Positions 25,919-33,903 of a stretch of DNA of 64,000 nt are shown piece by piece. A program made the translations under genes and the position numbers. Below the pieces are notes generated by a model, which was given only the letters and a program-made list of their open reading frames with translations, had not been told where the DNA came from and made no database searches. This DNA is from Tepidamorphaceae bacterium (lineage in GTDB: Bacteria; Pseudomonadota; Alphaproteobacteria; Rhizobiales; Tepidamorphaceae), in contig JANQNT010000031.1 of assembly GCA_028279445.1 (NCBI GenBank), forward strand, positions 1 through 64,000, in the 5' to 3' direction. Within the stretch, counting starts at the first letter, position 1; each line of letters starts with the position of its first letter.

Positions 25919-27220
25919 TCAGCCGCGCTGGTTCCACATCTGGTTGTAGGCGGTCATGTGCTTCTTCAGCAGCTCGCCGTGCTTGTCGTACCAGTCGGGG
26001 ATCGACTTCATCGCCTTGATGACGGCCTTGCCGTCCTCGATGACGACGACCGGCCAGTTGCCGACCAGCGCGTTGTCGATACCGAACAGGTCCTTGCCCC
26101 ACCACTTGGCCTCGCCGAAGGCATGCAGGCCCGTGCCGCCGTCCTTCATGGCGGCGAGCACCGCGTCGGGCTCCACGGACCCGGCCTTTTCGGCGCCGGC
26201 CTTCCATAGGTCCATGATGGAGGCGTATTCCCAGCTCACCGCGCCCCACTCGCCGGGGTGGCGCTCGTTGTAGACCTCGAAGAACTTGTTGGGGTCCTTG
26301 AAGTTGATGCCTTCGGCATTGAGGGCTGGATCGTCGAAATCGGGGAACTGGAAGATCATGCCTTCCATGAACTCCTTCGACGTCTTCTCGATGATCTGGT
26401 CGTAGAAGTCGGCGGTGCAGGAGATGATTTGCCCCTTGTAGCCCTGCTGGAAGAGTTGCTCGCAGATCGGATGCACGTAGTCGGAGTAGCAGGTGTCGAG
26501 GCAGACGATATCCGGGTTGCCTGAGATCAACTTGGTGACGACCGGCGCGAAGTCGGTGGTCGCGGGGTCGAACAGCAGCGGCTCGCTCTGCATCTCGATG
26601 CCGGCGGCCTCGAAGGCGGCCAGATAGGTCGCCACCGACGGCAGGCCGAGCGCATCGTCCTGGGCGCACATCACAGCGGTCTTGAGGTCGGGCTTGTTCT
26701 CCGCCAGCCACTCGACGCCGGTGACGTTGTAGATCGGATGCACCTCGGCCGGGGCGATCAGCGTCGTCGTCTCCGGCGACAGGTCGGAGGGCAGCAGGGT
26801 GGAGAACAGCATGCCGGTGCGGTCTGCCACCGGCTGCACGCCGGGCCAGGTGTCCCCGCCCAGCATCATGATGAACTTGACCTCGTCCTCGCGGATCAGC
26901 TTGGTGGCGCCGGTCCTCGCCTTGGCCGGGTCGTATTCGTTGTCGTAGCCGACGAACTCGACCGTGTGGCTCTCGCCATCGATGGTGATGCCGCCGGCGG
27001 CATTGATCCCCTCGGCCCAGATCTGACAGCCGTCGAGACCGGGCTTGCCCCAGGCTGCGACCGGGCCGGTCAGCGGCGCCAGGAATCCGATCCTGATGAC
27101 CTTGTCGGCTGCGTGCACGCGGGTCGCGATGCCCGGCAACAGGCCGCTGCCGATCAGTGTCGATGCGGCAGCGAGAAAGCCGCGGCGCGTGAGTGCAGAC
27201 AGAATTCGCTTGTGTGACAT
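25919..27220 (-). CDS. Liv-type ABC substrate-binding protein with Tat-like leader
   Basis: This 433-residue periplasmic receptor has the leader MSHKRILSALTRRGFLAAAS, which contains the twin-arginine motif TRRGFL, and a cleavage site near VHA-AD. The mature part starts VIRIGFLAPLTGPVAAWGKPG. The protein belongs to the amide/aromatic branch of Peripla_BP_6. Many Trp residues and the segment LDTCYSDYVHPICEQLFQQGYKG are notable, but I cannot name the ligand. GGGAGG precedes the ATG at 27220. First gene of the five-gene importer operon. Confidence 0.85.
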   Translation of the reverse strand: MSHKRILSALTRRGFLAAASTLIGSGLLPGIATRVHAADKVIRIGFLAPLTGPVAAWGKPGLDGCQIWAEGINAAGGITIDGESHTVEFVGYDNEYDPAKARTGATKLIREDEVKFIMMLGGDTWPGVQPVADRTGMLFSTLLPSDLSPETTTLIAPAEVHPIYNVTGVEWLAENKPDLKTAVMCAQDDALGLPSVATYLAAFEAAGIEMQSEPLLFDPATTDFAPVVTKLISGNPDIVCLDTCYSDYVHPICEQLFQQGYKGQIISCTADFYDQIIEKTSKEFMEGMIFQFPDFDDPALNAEGINFKDPNKFFEVYNERHPGEWGAVSWEYASIMDLWKAGAEKAGSVEPDAVLAAMKDGGTGLHAFGEAKWWGKDLFGIDNALVGNWPVVVIEDGKAVIKAMKSIPDWYDKHGELLKKHMTAYNQMWNQRG

Positions 27221-27271
27221 GGTTCCTCCCAGGGGCTTCGTAGATCGAAGACTTTTTGGCGGAACCATTCT

Positions 27272-27291
27272 AATTCGCGTTAGACCGAATT
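27272..27291. promoter_or_regulatory. Inverted repeat upstream of the Liv-type importer operon
   Basis: AATTCG-N8-CGAATT lies 51 bp upstream of the binding-protein ATG in AT-rich DNA. The perfect 6+6 symmetry suggests a dimeric regulator site near the promoter. No linked regulator gene is visible. Confidence 0.45.
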
Positions 27292-27570
27292 GCGAGAAAT
27301 TTGTACCAAAAATTCTCCAATGCCGTATCAGTGGGCAGAAAAATGCAGAAAAGATCGGTATTTAGGCAAGATTTATGATCCAATTTTAGTCCAATTAATC
27401 CACCATCGGATCTGTGATCTCAGGCGTTGAGGCACGACTATGTCGGAGGTGTCCACCGCCGGCGCGGCTCGTTGCAGACGCGGCACCCGGTGGTCGTGGG
27501 CGAAATCCGGCATGCGTGGAATCGATGAGCAGACCGGCTGACCCGATCGCGCATACGCCCTGGGGACTAC

Positions 27571-27607
27571 GACCATCGTCCAATCCCATTAAGACCATCG
27601 TCCAATC
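27571..27607 (+). promoter_or_regulatory. Direct repeat GACCATCGTCCAATC x2, 22 bp apart
   Basis: Two exact 15-bp copies (27571-27585 and 27593-27607) are spaced by 22 bp, two helical turns. Each contains a small GAC-N4-GTC dyad. They lie 160 bp before the acetate-type symporter genes and are good candidates for binding sites of an activator such as a response regulator. Confidence 0.6.
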
Positions 27608-27766
27608 TCTTGATGCGGACCAACCCGCTAGTGTCGCCGCGCGTTGAGAGATAGCGGCTCGCGGCCGGCTTCGTGCGTTCGCGCATGGGGCCGGGCGCAA
27701 TTCCTGGCCGCGCTGTGGGCGGACGCGCGGAACAACACTACGCCCGGCATTTAGGGGAGGGACTGC

Positions 27767-28033
27767 ATGTCCAGTGAACCAACACAAACCGACAGTGGGT
27801 ATTGGGCGGCGAACGTCCGTATCATTGTCATCAGCCTCGCCATCTGGGCGCTCGTGTCGTTCGGATTTGGAATCCTGCTTCGCCCGCTGCTGTCGGGCAT
27901 CACCGTCGGGGGAACCGATCTCGGCTTCTGGTTTGCCCAGCAAGGCTCGATCCTGGTCTTCCTGGCACTGATCTTTTTCTACGCCTGGCGGATGAACAAG
28001 CTCGACCGTGAACACGGCGTGGACGAGGAGTAG
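27767..28033 (+). CDS. DUF4212 small subunit of a sodium:solute symporter
   Basis: This 88-residue protein has two membrane helices (about 21-43 and 58-79) and the family features YWAANVRIIVISLAIWALVSFGFGILL and FWFAQQGSILVFLALIFFYAWRMNKLDREHGVDEE. In many bacteria this small protein is encoded directly before a VC_2705-type cation/acetate symporter and is thought to act with it. Here the symporter starts 5 bp downstream. An AGGGGAGGG ribosome site precedes the ATG. Confidence 0.88.
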   Translation: MSSEPTQTDSGYWAANVRIIVISLAIWALVSFGFGILLRPLLSGITVGGTDLGFWFAQQGSILVFLALIFFYAWRMNKLDREHGVDEE

Positions 28034-28038
28034 GCACG

Positions 28039-29817
28039 GTGGATCAATATACACTCAATCTGCTGGTGGTCGGCGCGACCTTTGCGCTCTACATCGGCAT
28101 CGCGCTGTGGGCCCGGGCCGGGTCGACATCCGAATTCTACGCCGCATCGCGCGGCGTTCATCCGGTCACCAACGGGATGGCGACGGCGGCTGACTGGATG
28201 TCGGCGGCGTCCTTCATCTCGATGGCTGGCCTCATCGCCTTCGGCGGTTACGGCGCCTCGTCCTTCCTGATGGGCTGGACCGGCGGCTACGTGCTGCTGG
28301 CGCTTCTGCTGGCGCCTTACCTGCGCAAGTTCGGCAAGTTCACGGTGCCGGAGTTCATCGGCGACCGGTTCTACAGCCCGACCGCCCGCATGGTGGCGGT
28401 GCTCTGCCTGATCGTCGCTTCGGTGACCTACGTCATCGGTCAGATGACCGGCGTTGGCGTTGCGTTCTCGCGCTTCCTGGAAGTGTCCAACACCACCGGC
28501 CTGCTGATCGGCGCGGGTGTGGTGTTCCTGTATGCTGTTCTCGGTGGCATGAAGGGCATCACCTACACGCAGGTGGCGCAGTACTGCGTACTGATCACCG
28601 CCTACACGATCCCTGCGGTGTTCATCTCGCTGCAGCTCACCGGCAATCCGATCCCGGGCCTTGGCCTGTTCGGCGACCACTTCTCCGGCGAGCCGCTGCT
28701 GGCGCGTCTCGACCAGGTGGTGACCGAGCTCGGCTTCAGTCAGTACACTGCGCAGGACGGCACGCCGTCCAGCGTCATCAACATGGCGCTGTTCACCTTC
28801 TCGCTGATGATCGGGACGGCGGGTCTGCCGCACGTCATCATCCGCTTCTTCACGGTGCCGAAGGTGGCCGATGCGCGCTGGTCCGCCGGTTGGGCGCTGG
28901 TGTTCATCGCGCTGCTGTATCTCACCGCTCCGGCCGTGGGTGCGATGGCGCGTCTGAACCTGATCGACACGGTGTATCCCAACGGCACAGCCGAGGCGCC
29001 GATCGACTACGAAGCGCGTCCCGACTGGATGAAGAACTGGGAAGTCACCGGTCTTCTGAAGTTCGAGGACAAGAACGGCGACGGCAAGATCCAGTGGTAC
29101 AACGACAAGTCGGAGAGCTTTGCGGCCACCGCCCAAGAGCGTGGTTGGACCGGCTCCGAGCTGTCGGTGAACCGTGACATCCTGGTGCTTGCCAATCCGG
29201 AGATCGCGCGTCTGCCCGGCTGGGTGATCGCGCTTGTCGCGGCCGGCGGGCTTGCGGCCGCGCTGTCAACGGCGGCGGGCCTGCTGCTGGCCATATCGGG
29301 AGCCGTCAGCCACGATCTGATCAAGGGGCAGTTCAACCCCAACATCAGTGAGAAGGGCGAACTGCTCGCGGCGCGAATAGCCATGGCCGCGGCGATCGTG
29401 GTGGCGACCTATCTTGGTCTCAATCCACCAGGATTTGCCGCCCAGACCGTGGCGCTGGCCTTCGGGTTGGCGGCAGCCTCGATCTTCCCGGCACTGATGA
29501 TGGGCATCTTCTCCAAGCGCATCAACAACAAGGGTGCGGTCGCGGGAATGCTGGCCGGCCTGCTGTTCACGCTGGTCTACATCTTCTTGCACAAGGGCTG
29601 GTTCTTCATTCCGGGCACCAATCAGTTCCCGGATACGATCCAGGGATCGCTGCTGGGCATCCAGTCGACGGCGATCGGGTCCATCGGCGCGCTGCTCAAC
29701 TTCGTGGTTGCGTATTTCGTGTCCAATGCGACCGAAGACACGCCCGAGGAGATCAAGCAGTTGGTCGAAAGTGTCCGGGTGCCGCGCGGCGCGGCAGCCG
29801 CTACGCTCGACCACTGA
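28039..29817 (+). CDS. Sodium:solute symporter, cation/acetate type (VC_2705 subfamily), with EF-hand-like loop
   Basis: This 592-residue secondary transporter has 13 or so membrane helices. The N-terminus carries STSEFYAASRGVHPVTNGMATAADWMSAASFIS, the substrate/Na site region of ActP-like symporters. Between two helices (residues 344-355) lies DKNGDGKIQWYN, which matches the DxNxDG pattern of a calcium-binding EF-hand loop. It starts at GTG, 5 bp after the DUF4212 gene. Acetate or another short-chain acid is the expected substrate, in keeping with the DUF294, exonuclease, symporter-kinase and ScfR genes nearby. A hairpin terminator follows. Confidence 0.85.
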   Translation: MDQYTLNLLVVGATFALYIGIALWARAGSTSEFYAASRGVHPVTNGMATAADWMSAASFISMAGLIAFGGYGASSFLMGWTGGYVLLALLLAPYLRKFGKFTVPEFIGDRFYSPTARMVAVLCLIVASVTYVIGQMTGVGVAFSRFLEVSNTTGLLIGAGVVFLYAVLGGMKGITYTQVAQYCVLITAYTIPAVFISLQLTGNPIPGLGLFGDHFSGEPLLARLDQVVTELGFSQYTAQDGTPSSVINMALFTFSLMIGTAGLPHVIIRFFTVPKVADARWSAGWALVFIALLYLTAPAVGAMARLNLIDTVYPNGTAEAPIDYEARPDWMKNWEVTGLLKFEDKNGDGKIQWYNDKSESFAATAQERGWTGSELSVNRDILVLANPEIARLPGWVIALVAAGGLAAALSTAAGLLLAISGAVSHDLIKGQFNPNISEKGELLAARIAMAAAIVVATYLGLNPPGFAAQTVALAFGLAAASIFPALMMGIFSKRINNKGAVAGMLAGLLFTLVYIFLHKGWFFIPGTNQFPDTIQGSLLGIQSTAIGSIGALLNFVVAYFVSNATEDTPEEIKQLVESVRVPRGAAAATLDH

Positions 29818-29838
29818 GGTCGCCTGACGAAACTTGAC

Positions 29839-29864
29839 GCGGGCCGCTCGAAAGGGCGGCCCGC
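29839..29864 (+). terminator. Hairpin after the symporter gene
   Basis: GCGGGCCGC (29839-29847) pairs with GCGGCCCGC (29856-29864) around an 8-nt loop. The 3' flank GCCTTACTT is only weakly T-rich, so termination may be partial before the DUF294 gene at 29908. Confidence 0.55.
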
Positions 29865-29907
29865 GCCTTACTTGGCAAGAGCATACAAACCTCATATTTG
29901 AGCGCTG

Positions 29908-31737
29908 ATGGACGAGGCAGAATTCTCCCGCTTCCTTGCGACGATCCACCCCTATGACAGATTTGGGGGCGACGAGACGGCGCGCGTCGCCAAACTGTTT
30001 CGCCCCGTCACATTTGAATCCAGCGAAACGATCTATGAATTCGGCAAGCCGCTGGAGGGGCTCTATCTCATCGAGTCCGGCCATGTGACCGTGTTCGACG
30101 AAGAGGGCGCGCAGCTTTCTTCCCTCAGCCGCGGCAACTGCTTCGGCGAGCGTGGCCTGTTGCGCGGCGGCCTGGCGGTCACCACGGCGATCGCCGCAGA
30201 AGACAGCCGGCTGTGGGTGCTGCCGAAAGACGCCTTCGACGAACTCAACACATCCCAGCCGGCTTTCCGGCGGTTCTTCAACCGCGGCACCCGCCGGCCC
30301 GCGGCTGCACGTCCCAACGATCTTGCGACGGTCCGTGTGGCCGATCTGATGAGCAAGAATCCATGGACCTGTCGCCGGGAAACGACGGTCCTCGACGCCG
30401 CGCAGGAGATGCGCGAGCGCCGGGTCTCCTCGCTGTGCGTCGTTGATGACGACGGCAAGCTGATCGGCATCGTGACGTTGCGCGACCTCTCCGGCCGCGT
30501 GCTGGCCGAGGGGCGGGCGCCGCAGACGCCGGTGGGCGAGGTGATGACACCCGATCCGCACACCTTGCCGCCGGAAGCGATCGGCACCGACGTGCTCAAC
30601 GCCTTGATGGAGCGCGGCATCGGCCAGGTGCCGATCACGGATCGCGACGAGCCGGTGGGTATTGTCACCAAGACTGACCTGATACGCCGACAGGCACTCA
30701 GCGCTTCGTTTCTGGTGGGCGATGTGGCCAAGGCTGCGGATGCCGGGGCGATCCGCAAGATCACGGTTCAGATCCCGGCGCTACTGGCCCAGCTTGTGGG
30801 GGCGGGCAACCGCCACGACGTGGTCACGCGCCTGGTCACCGATATCGCCGATGCGGCCACGCGCCGACTGCTGATGCTGGCAGAAGAAGCTCTCGGGCCG
30901 GCGCCGGTGCCCTATCTGTGGCTTGCCTGCGGCAGCCAGGGACGGCGCGAACAGACCGGCGTGTCGGACCAGGACAACTGCCTCATTCTCGACGACACCG
31001 CCACCAAGGACGATCTCGCCTATTTCGAGGGGCTGGCGAAGTTCGTCACCGATGGTCTCAACACTGCGGGCTATGTCTATTGCCCCGGCGAGATGATGGC
31101 GTCGACACCGCGCTGGCGGCAGCCGCTGTCGGTGTGGCGCGACTACTTCCGCGGCTGGATCGCGACGCCCAACCCGGAAGCGCAGATGCTGTCCTCGGTG
31201 ATGTTCGACCTGCGCGCCATCGGCGGCAGCGCCCCGGACCTGCTGGACAAGCTGCAGCAGGAAACGCTCGAAGCGGCCTCGAAGAACTCCATCTTCGTGG
31301 CGCACATGGTGGCCAACTCGCTGAAACACCGGCCACCGCTCGGGCTGCTGCGCGGCTTTGCGACGCTGCGCTCGGGCGACCACCGCAACACCATCGACAT
31401 GAAGGCCAATGGCGTGGTGCCGATCACCGATCTGGCGCGGCTCTACGCGCTGATGGCGGAACTGCGCCCGGTCAACACGCGCCAGCGGCTCGAGGCGGCA
31501 GCCGGTACCAAGGCCGTCAGCACCAGCGGCGGCCAGGACCTGCTCGACGCCTATGATGTCATCGCCGAGGCGCGGCTTGAACACCAGGCGCGGCGTGTCA
31601 GCCAGAACGAAGCCCCGGACAACTATCTGCCGCCGGCGGACCTGTCCGACTTCGAGCGAAGCCATCTGCGTGACGCCTTCGTGGTCGTCCGCACCATGCA
31701 GGAAGCTGTTGCACAGGGCCGCGGTACGGTTATTTAG
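29908..31737 (+). CDS. cNMP-binding/CBS/DUF294 nucleotidyltransferase-like signalling protein
   Basis: This 609-residue cytoplasmic protein has four parts. A cyclic-nucleotide-binding-type beta roll (about 15-125; ETIYEFGKPLEGLYLIESG and GNCFGERGLL) is followed by two CBS motifs (about 140-265). A GlnD-like nucleotidyltransferase domain (about 290-430) contains WLACGSQGRREQTGVSDQDN, with the GS and DxD metal-binding pattern, and a C-terminal DUF294_C helical domain runs from about 460. It probably senses adenine nucleotides and modifies a protein or nucleotide target. Its position behind a VC_2705-type symporter is a recurrent pairing. Target unknown. Confidence 0.85.
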   Translation: MDEAEFSRFLATIHPYDRFGGDETARVAKLFRPVTFESSETIYEFGKPLEGLYLIESGHVTVFDEEGAQLSSLSRGNCFGERGLLRGGLAVTTAIAAEDSRLWVLPKDAFDELNTSQPAFRRFFNRGTRRPAAARPNDLATVRVADLMSKNPWTCRRETTVLDAAQEMRERRVSSLCVVDDDGKLIGIVTLRDLSGRVLAEGRAPQTPVGEVMTPDPHTLPPEAIGTDVLNALMERGIGQVPITDRDEPVGIVTKTDLIRRQALSASFLVGDVAKAADAGAIRKITVQIPALLAQLVGAGNRHDVVTRLVTDIADAATRRLLMLAEEALGPAPVPYLWLACGSQGRREQTGVSDQDNCLILDDTATKDDLAYFEGLAKFVTDGLNTAGYVYCPGEMMASTPRWRQPLSVWRDYFRGWIATPNPEAQMLSSVMFDLRAIGGSAPDLLDKLQQETLEAASKNSIFVAHMVANSLKHRPPLGLLRGFATLRSGDHRNTIDMKANGVVPITDLARLYALMAELRPVNTRQRLEAAAGTKAVSTSGGQDLLDAYDVIAEARLEHQARRVSQNEAPDNYLPPADLSDFERSHLRDAFVVVRTMQEAVAQGRGTVI

Positions 31738-31779
31738 GGTCCTGATCCGAAGGCCGTCATCGCAAGGCGGGAAAGCGAA

Positions 31780-32301
31780 ATGCTGTTTGAGCTTGTCGCG
31801 ACCGTGGTCGCAGGTTTCGCCGGTGCTGGCGTCGCGCTCCTGCTCAACAAGGTGCTGGGCGGGCGCCTGCCGCGCTGGGTCACGCCCGTGGCGGCCGGGC
31901 TCGCCATGCTGGCGACCACGATTGCCAACGAATATGGCTGGTATGAGCGCACCGTCGCCGCGCTTCCCGACGGGCTTGAAGTCGCGATAACAGTCGAGAA
32001 CAAGGCGTTCTACCGGCCGTGGGCGTATGTCTTCCCGTTCGTTTCGCGCTTTCTTGCCATCGACACGACAACGGTGCGTACCAACGACGCACTGCCCGGC
32101 CAGAAGATGGTCGAGGTCTATGCCTTCGGTCGTTGGACGTCGCCGCAGAGCCGCCTGGTGATGATCGACTGCGAGGGTGGACGCCGCGCCGATATCGCGC
32201 GTGGTGCGGTCTTCGGTCAGGACGGCACCATCGACGGTATTGTTTGGCGCGACGCCGGCCATGACGACCCGTTGGTCAAGACCGCGTGTCGGGAGTCCTG
32301 A
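31780..32301 (+). CDS. Hypothetical protein with N-terminal membrane helices
   Basis: The 173-residue product starts with two hydrophobic helices (about 3-27 and 36-49: GFAGAGVALLLNKVLGG, PVAAGLAMLATTIANEYGWY). A soluble part of about 115 residues without a recognised domain follows. AAGGCGGGA lies before the ATG. It sits between the DUF294 gene (42 bp) and the PAS-exonuclease gene, so it likely belongs to the same unit. No function can be assigned. Confidence 0.7.
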   Translation: MLFELVATVVAGFAGAGVALLLNKVLGGRLPRWVTPVAAGLAMLATTIANEYGWYERTVAALPDGLEVAITVENKAFYRPWAYVFPFVSRFLAIDTTTVRTNDALPGQKMVEVYAFGRWTSPQSRLVMIDCEGGRRADIARGAVFGQDGTIDGIVWRDAGHDDPLVKTACRES

Positions 32302-32380
32302 GACCCAGCCCTTTTGAAGTCGGTGACTTTTCTGTGTTTTGATTAGGACAATTAAAAACGCAGGATAGGGAGGCTGGGCA

Positions 32381-33778
32381 ATGACGGGACTTTCGCTTCG
32401 CGCTCGGATTTGCCTGTTCTTTCTGGCCTTGGTGCTGGGCGGGCTGGCGTTCGTCATCGTCGGTTTGTGGGTTGGCTATTCGCGCGCAGGTGGCGATCCG
32501 AACGGCTACATGATCGCCGGGCTGATCTCCTGCTTCGGCATCCTCGGCCTTGTGGCCGGTATCGGCTATCTGTTCGACGAGCATGTCGCCAAGCCGATCA
32601 CCAAGGTGTCGGCAGACTTGCGCACGCGCGCCCATGCCGGCGTCTCGGGCAGCATTGATCATTCCACCCTGCGCTATCTCGGAGACCTGGGGCCGGCTGC
32701 CGCGGCGGTCAGCGAGAAACTGAGCGCCGATACCGTCGACACCGCGGAACAGATCGCGGCCGAGACGGCGCGTCTGTCTGCCGAGCGGGCGCAACTGACG
32801 GCGGCCCTGTCGGAGATTCCGGTCGCCGTCCTGATGCTGTCGGAGGACCACCGGATTGTCCTGTATGACGGCCAGGTGGCGGCCGCCCTCGAGCCGCTGA
32901 AGCCGCTGTGCCTGGGCCATTCCATCTTCGAGCATCTTGATCGGGCGTCGATCGAGCGAGCGGCGGACAAGCTCTCGCCGGAGGGCCAGCGGACCGCCGA
33001 GCTGACCATCGCCACGACCGATGGAGCGCACGTCTTCGAAGCGAACCTGCGCGGTCTGGGAACGGGCGCGGGCTACATGCTGACGTTCAAGACCGAGCCC
33101 GACGCCAGGGCCGAACGCCCGCTGGTGTTCGATTTCGATCTGGCGAATGGTGGCGAACGCCCCGAACTCGCCGCGACGCCCTTGCGCAACCTGACCTACG
33201 TGGTGTTCGACACGGAGACCACCGGCCTGTTGCCGGAGAAGGACGACGTGGTGCAGATCGGCGCTGTGCGTCTGGTCAATGGCCGCCAGGTCGAGGGCGA
33301 GGTGTTCGACACGCTCGTCGATCCGGGCCGGCCGATCCCGCCAACCTCGACCAAGGTGCACGGGATTTCCGATGACATGGTCGAGGGTGCTCCATGCATG
33401 GCGGAAGCAGGCGCGCGCTTCCGGCAGTTCGCCAAGGACGCGATCCTCGTCGCCCACAACGCACCCTTCGACATGGCGTTCATGAAACGCGACGCCAGGC
33501 AGGCAAGCGCCACGCTCGACAACCCGGTGTTCGACACCATCCTGCTGTCGGCTGCCGTGTTCGGCGCCGAGGCGACCCACACACTCGATGCGATCGCGGA
33601 GCGCCTGGAGGTCGAAATCCCTACGGAATTGCGCCATACGGCGTTGGGGGATGCCGAAGCAACCGCGTTGATCTTCCAGAAGATGCTGCCGGTCCTGGAG
33701 GCCAGGGGCATCTCCACTTTCGCCACGGCGCTTGAGGCCATGAAGGCCAATTCCCGGATCGTCAAACCCGTCAGTTGA
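32381..33778 (+). CDS. Membrane-anchored PAS-like sensor fused to DEDDh 3'-5' exonuclease
   Basis: In this 465-residue protein two membrane helices (about 8-30 and 44-67) are followed by a HAMP-like linker and coiled coil (about 70-135) and a PAS-like domain (about 137-225: LTAALSEIPVAVLMLSEDHRIVLYDG). An epsilon-subunit-type exonuclease follows (about 270-445). The acidic residues are Asp277 and Glu279 in VFDTETTG; HGISDDMV, AHNAPFDMAFM and HTALGDAEATALIF supply the remaining Asp/His motifs. The architecture resembles a sensor kinase in which the kinase is replaced by an exonuclease. Together with the DUF294 neighbour it suggests a nucleotide- or RNA-based signalling output. Confidence 0.82.
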   Translation: MTGLSLRARICLFFLALVLGGLAFVIVGLWVGYSRAGGDPNGYMIAGLISCFGILGLVAGIGYLFDEHVAKPITKVSADLRTRAHAGVSGSIDHSTLRYLGDLGPAAAAVSEKLSADTVDTAEQIAAETARLSAERAQLTAALSEIPVAVLMLSEDHRIVLYDGQVAAALEPLKPLCLGHSIFEHLDRASIERAADKLSPEGQRTAELTIATTDGAHVFEANLRGLGTGAGYMLTFKTEPDARAERPLVFDFDLANGGERPELAATPLRNLTYVVFDTETTGLLPEKDDVVQIGAVRLVNGRQVEGEVFDTLVDPGRPIPPTSTKVHGISDDMVEGAPCMAEAGARFRQFAKDAILVAHNAPFDMAFMKRDARQASATLDNPVFDTILLSAAVFGAEATHTLDAIAERLEVEIPTELRHTALGDAEATALIFQKMLPVLEARGISTFATALEAMKANSRIVKPVS

Positions 33779-33783
33779 GCGGC

Positions 33784-33798
33784 CTGTCGATACAGCCT
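33784..33798 (+). repeat. Interspersed repeat copy 5 (CTGTCGATACAGCCT)
   Basis: This copy lies 5 bp after the exonuclease stop codon and directly abuts the palindromic repeat element that starts at 33799. Confidence 0.5.
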
Positions 33799-33903
33799 AG
33801 AGCATTTCCGGTGAAAGTCGAGTCACCAGAAATGCCCTATCTCTTTGATTTTGAACATGTTCTTGTCCGAAAACCGCTCACACTTTTCGGGAACATGCTC
33901 TAG
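33799..33903. repeat. REP-like palindromic intergenic element bordered by AGAGCAT/ATGCTCT
   Basis: About 105 bp between two convergent genes contains two nested dyads. GCATTTCCGGTGA pairs with TCACCAGAAATGC near the left end, and CCGAAAA pairs with TTTTCGG near the right end. The outer borders are AGAGCAT and ATGCTCT. The border sequence supplies the TAG stop codon of betA. Elements of this look are common between genes in Hyphomicrobiales. It may also end transcription from both sides. Confidence 0.65.

Larger units (their letters stand above)
27221..27766. other. 546-bp divergent intergenic region
   Basis: This is the largest non-coding gap. From the left it holds the importer ribosome site and inverted repeat, an AT-rich stretch (about 27290-27400, including two TCCAATT copies at 27379-27400), then a GC-rich part without a recognisable gene. 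The direct repeats at 27571-27607 follow, and finally the leader of the DUF4212 gene with AGGGGAGGG. Short open frames in it do not resemble known proteins. Confidence 0.6.

Noticed and set aside
27395..27766. Possible gene or transposase remnant in the GC-rich part of the large gap
   Set aside because: No frame has recognisable similarity or a ribosome site; the stretch is better seen as regulatory.
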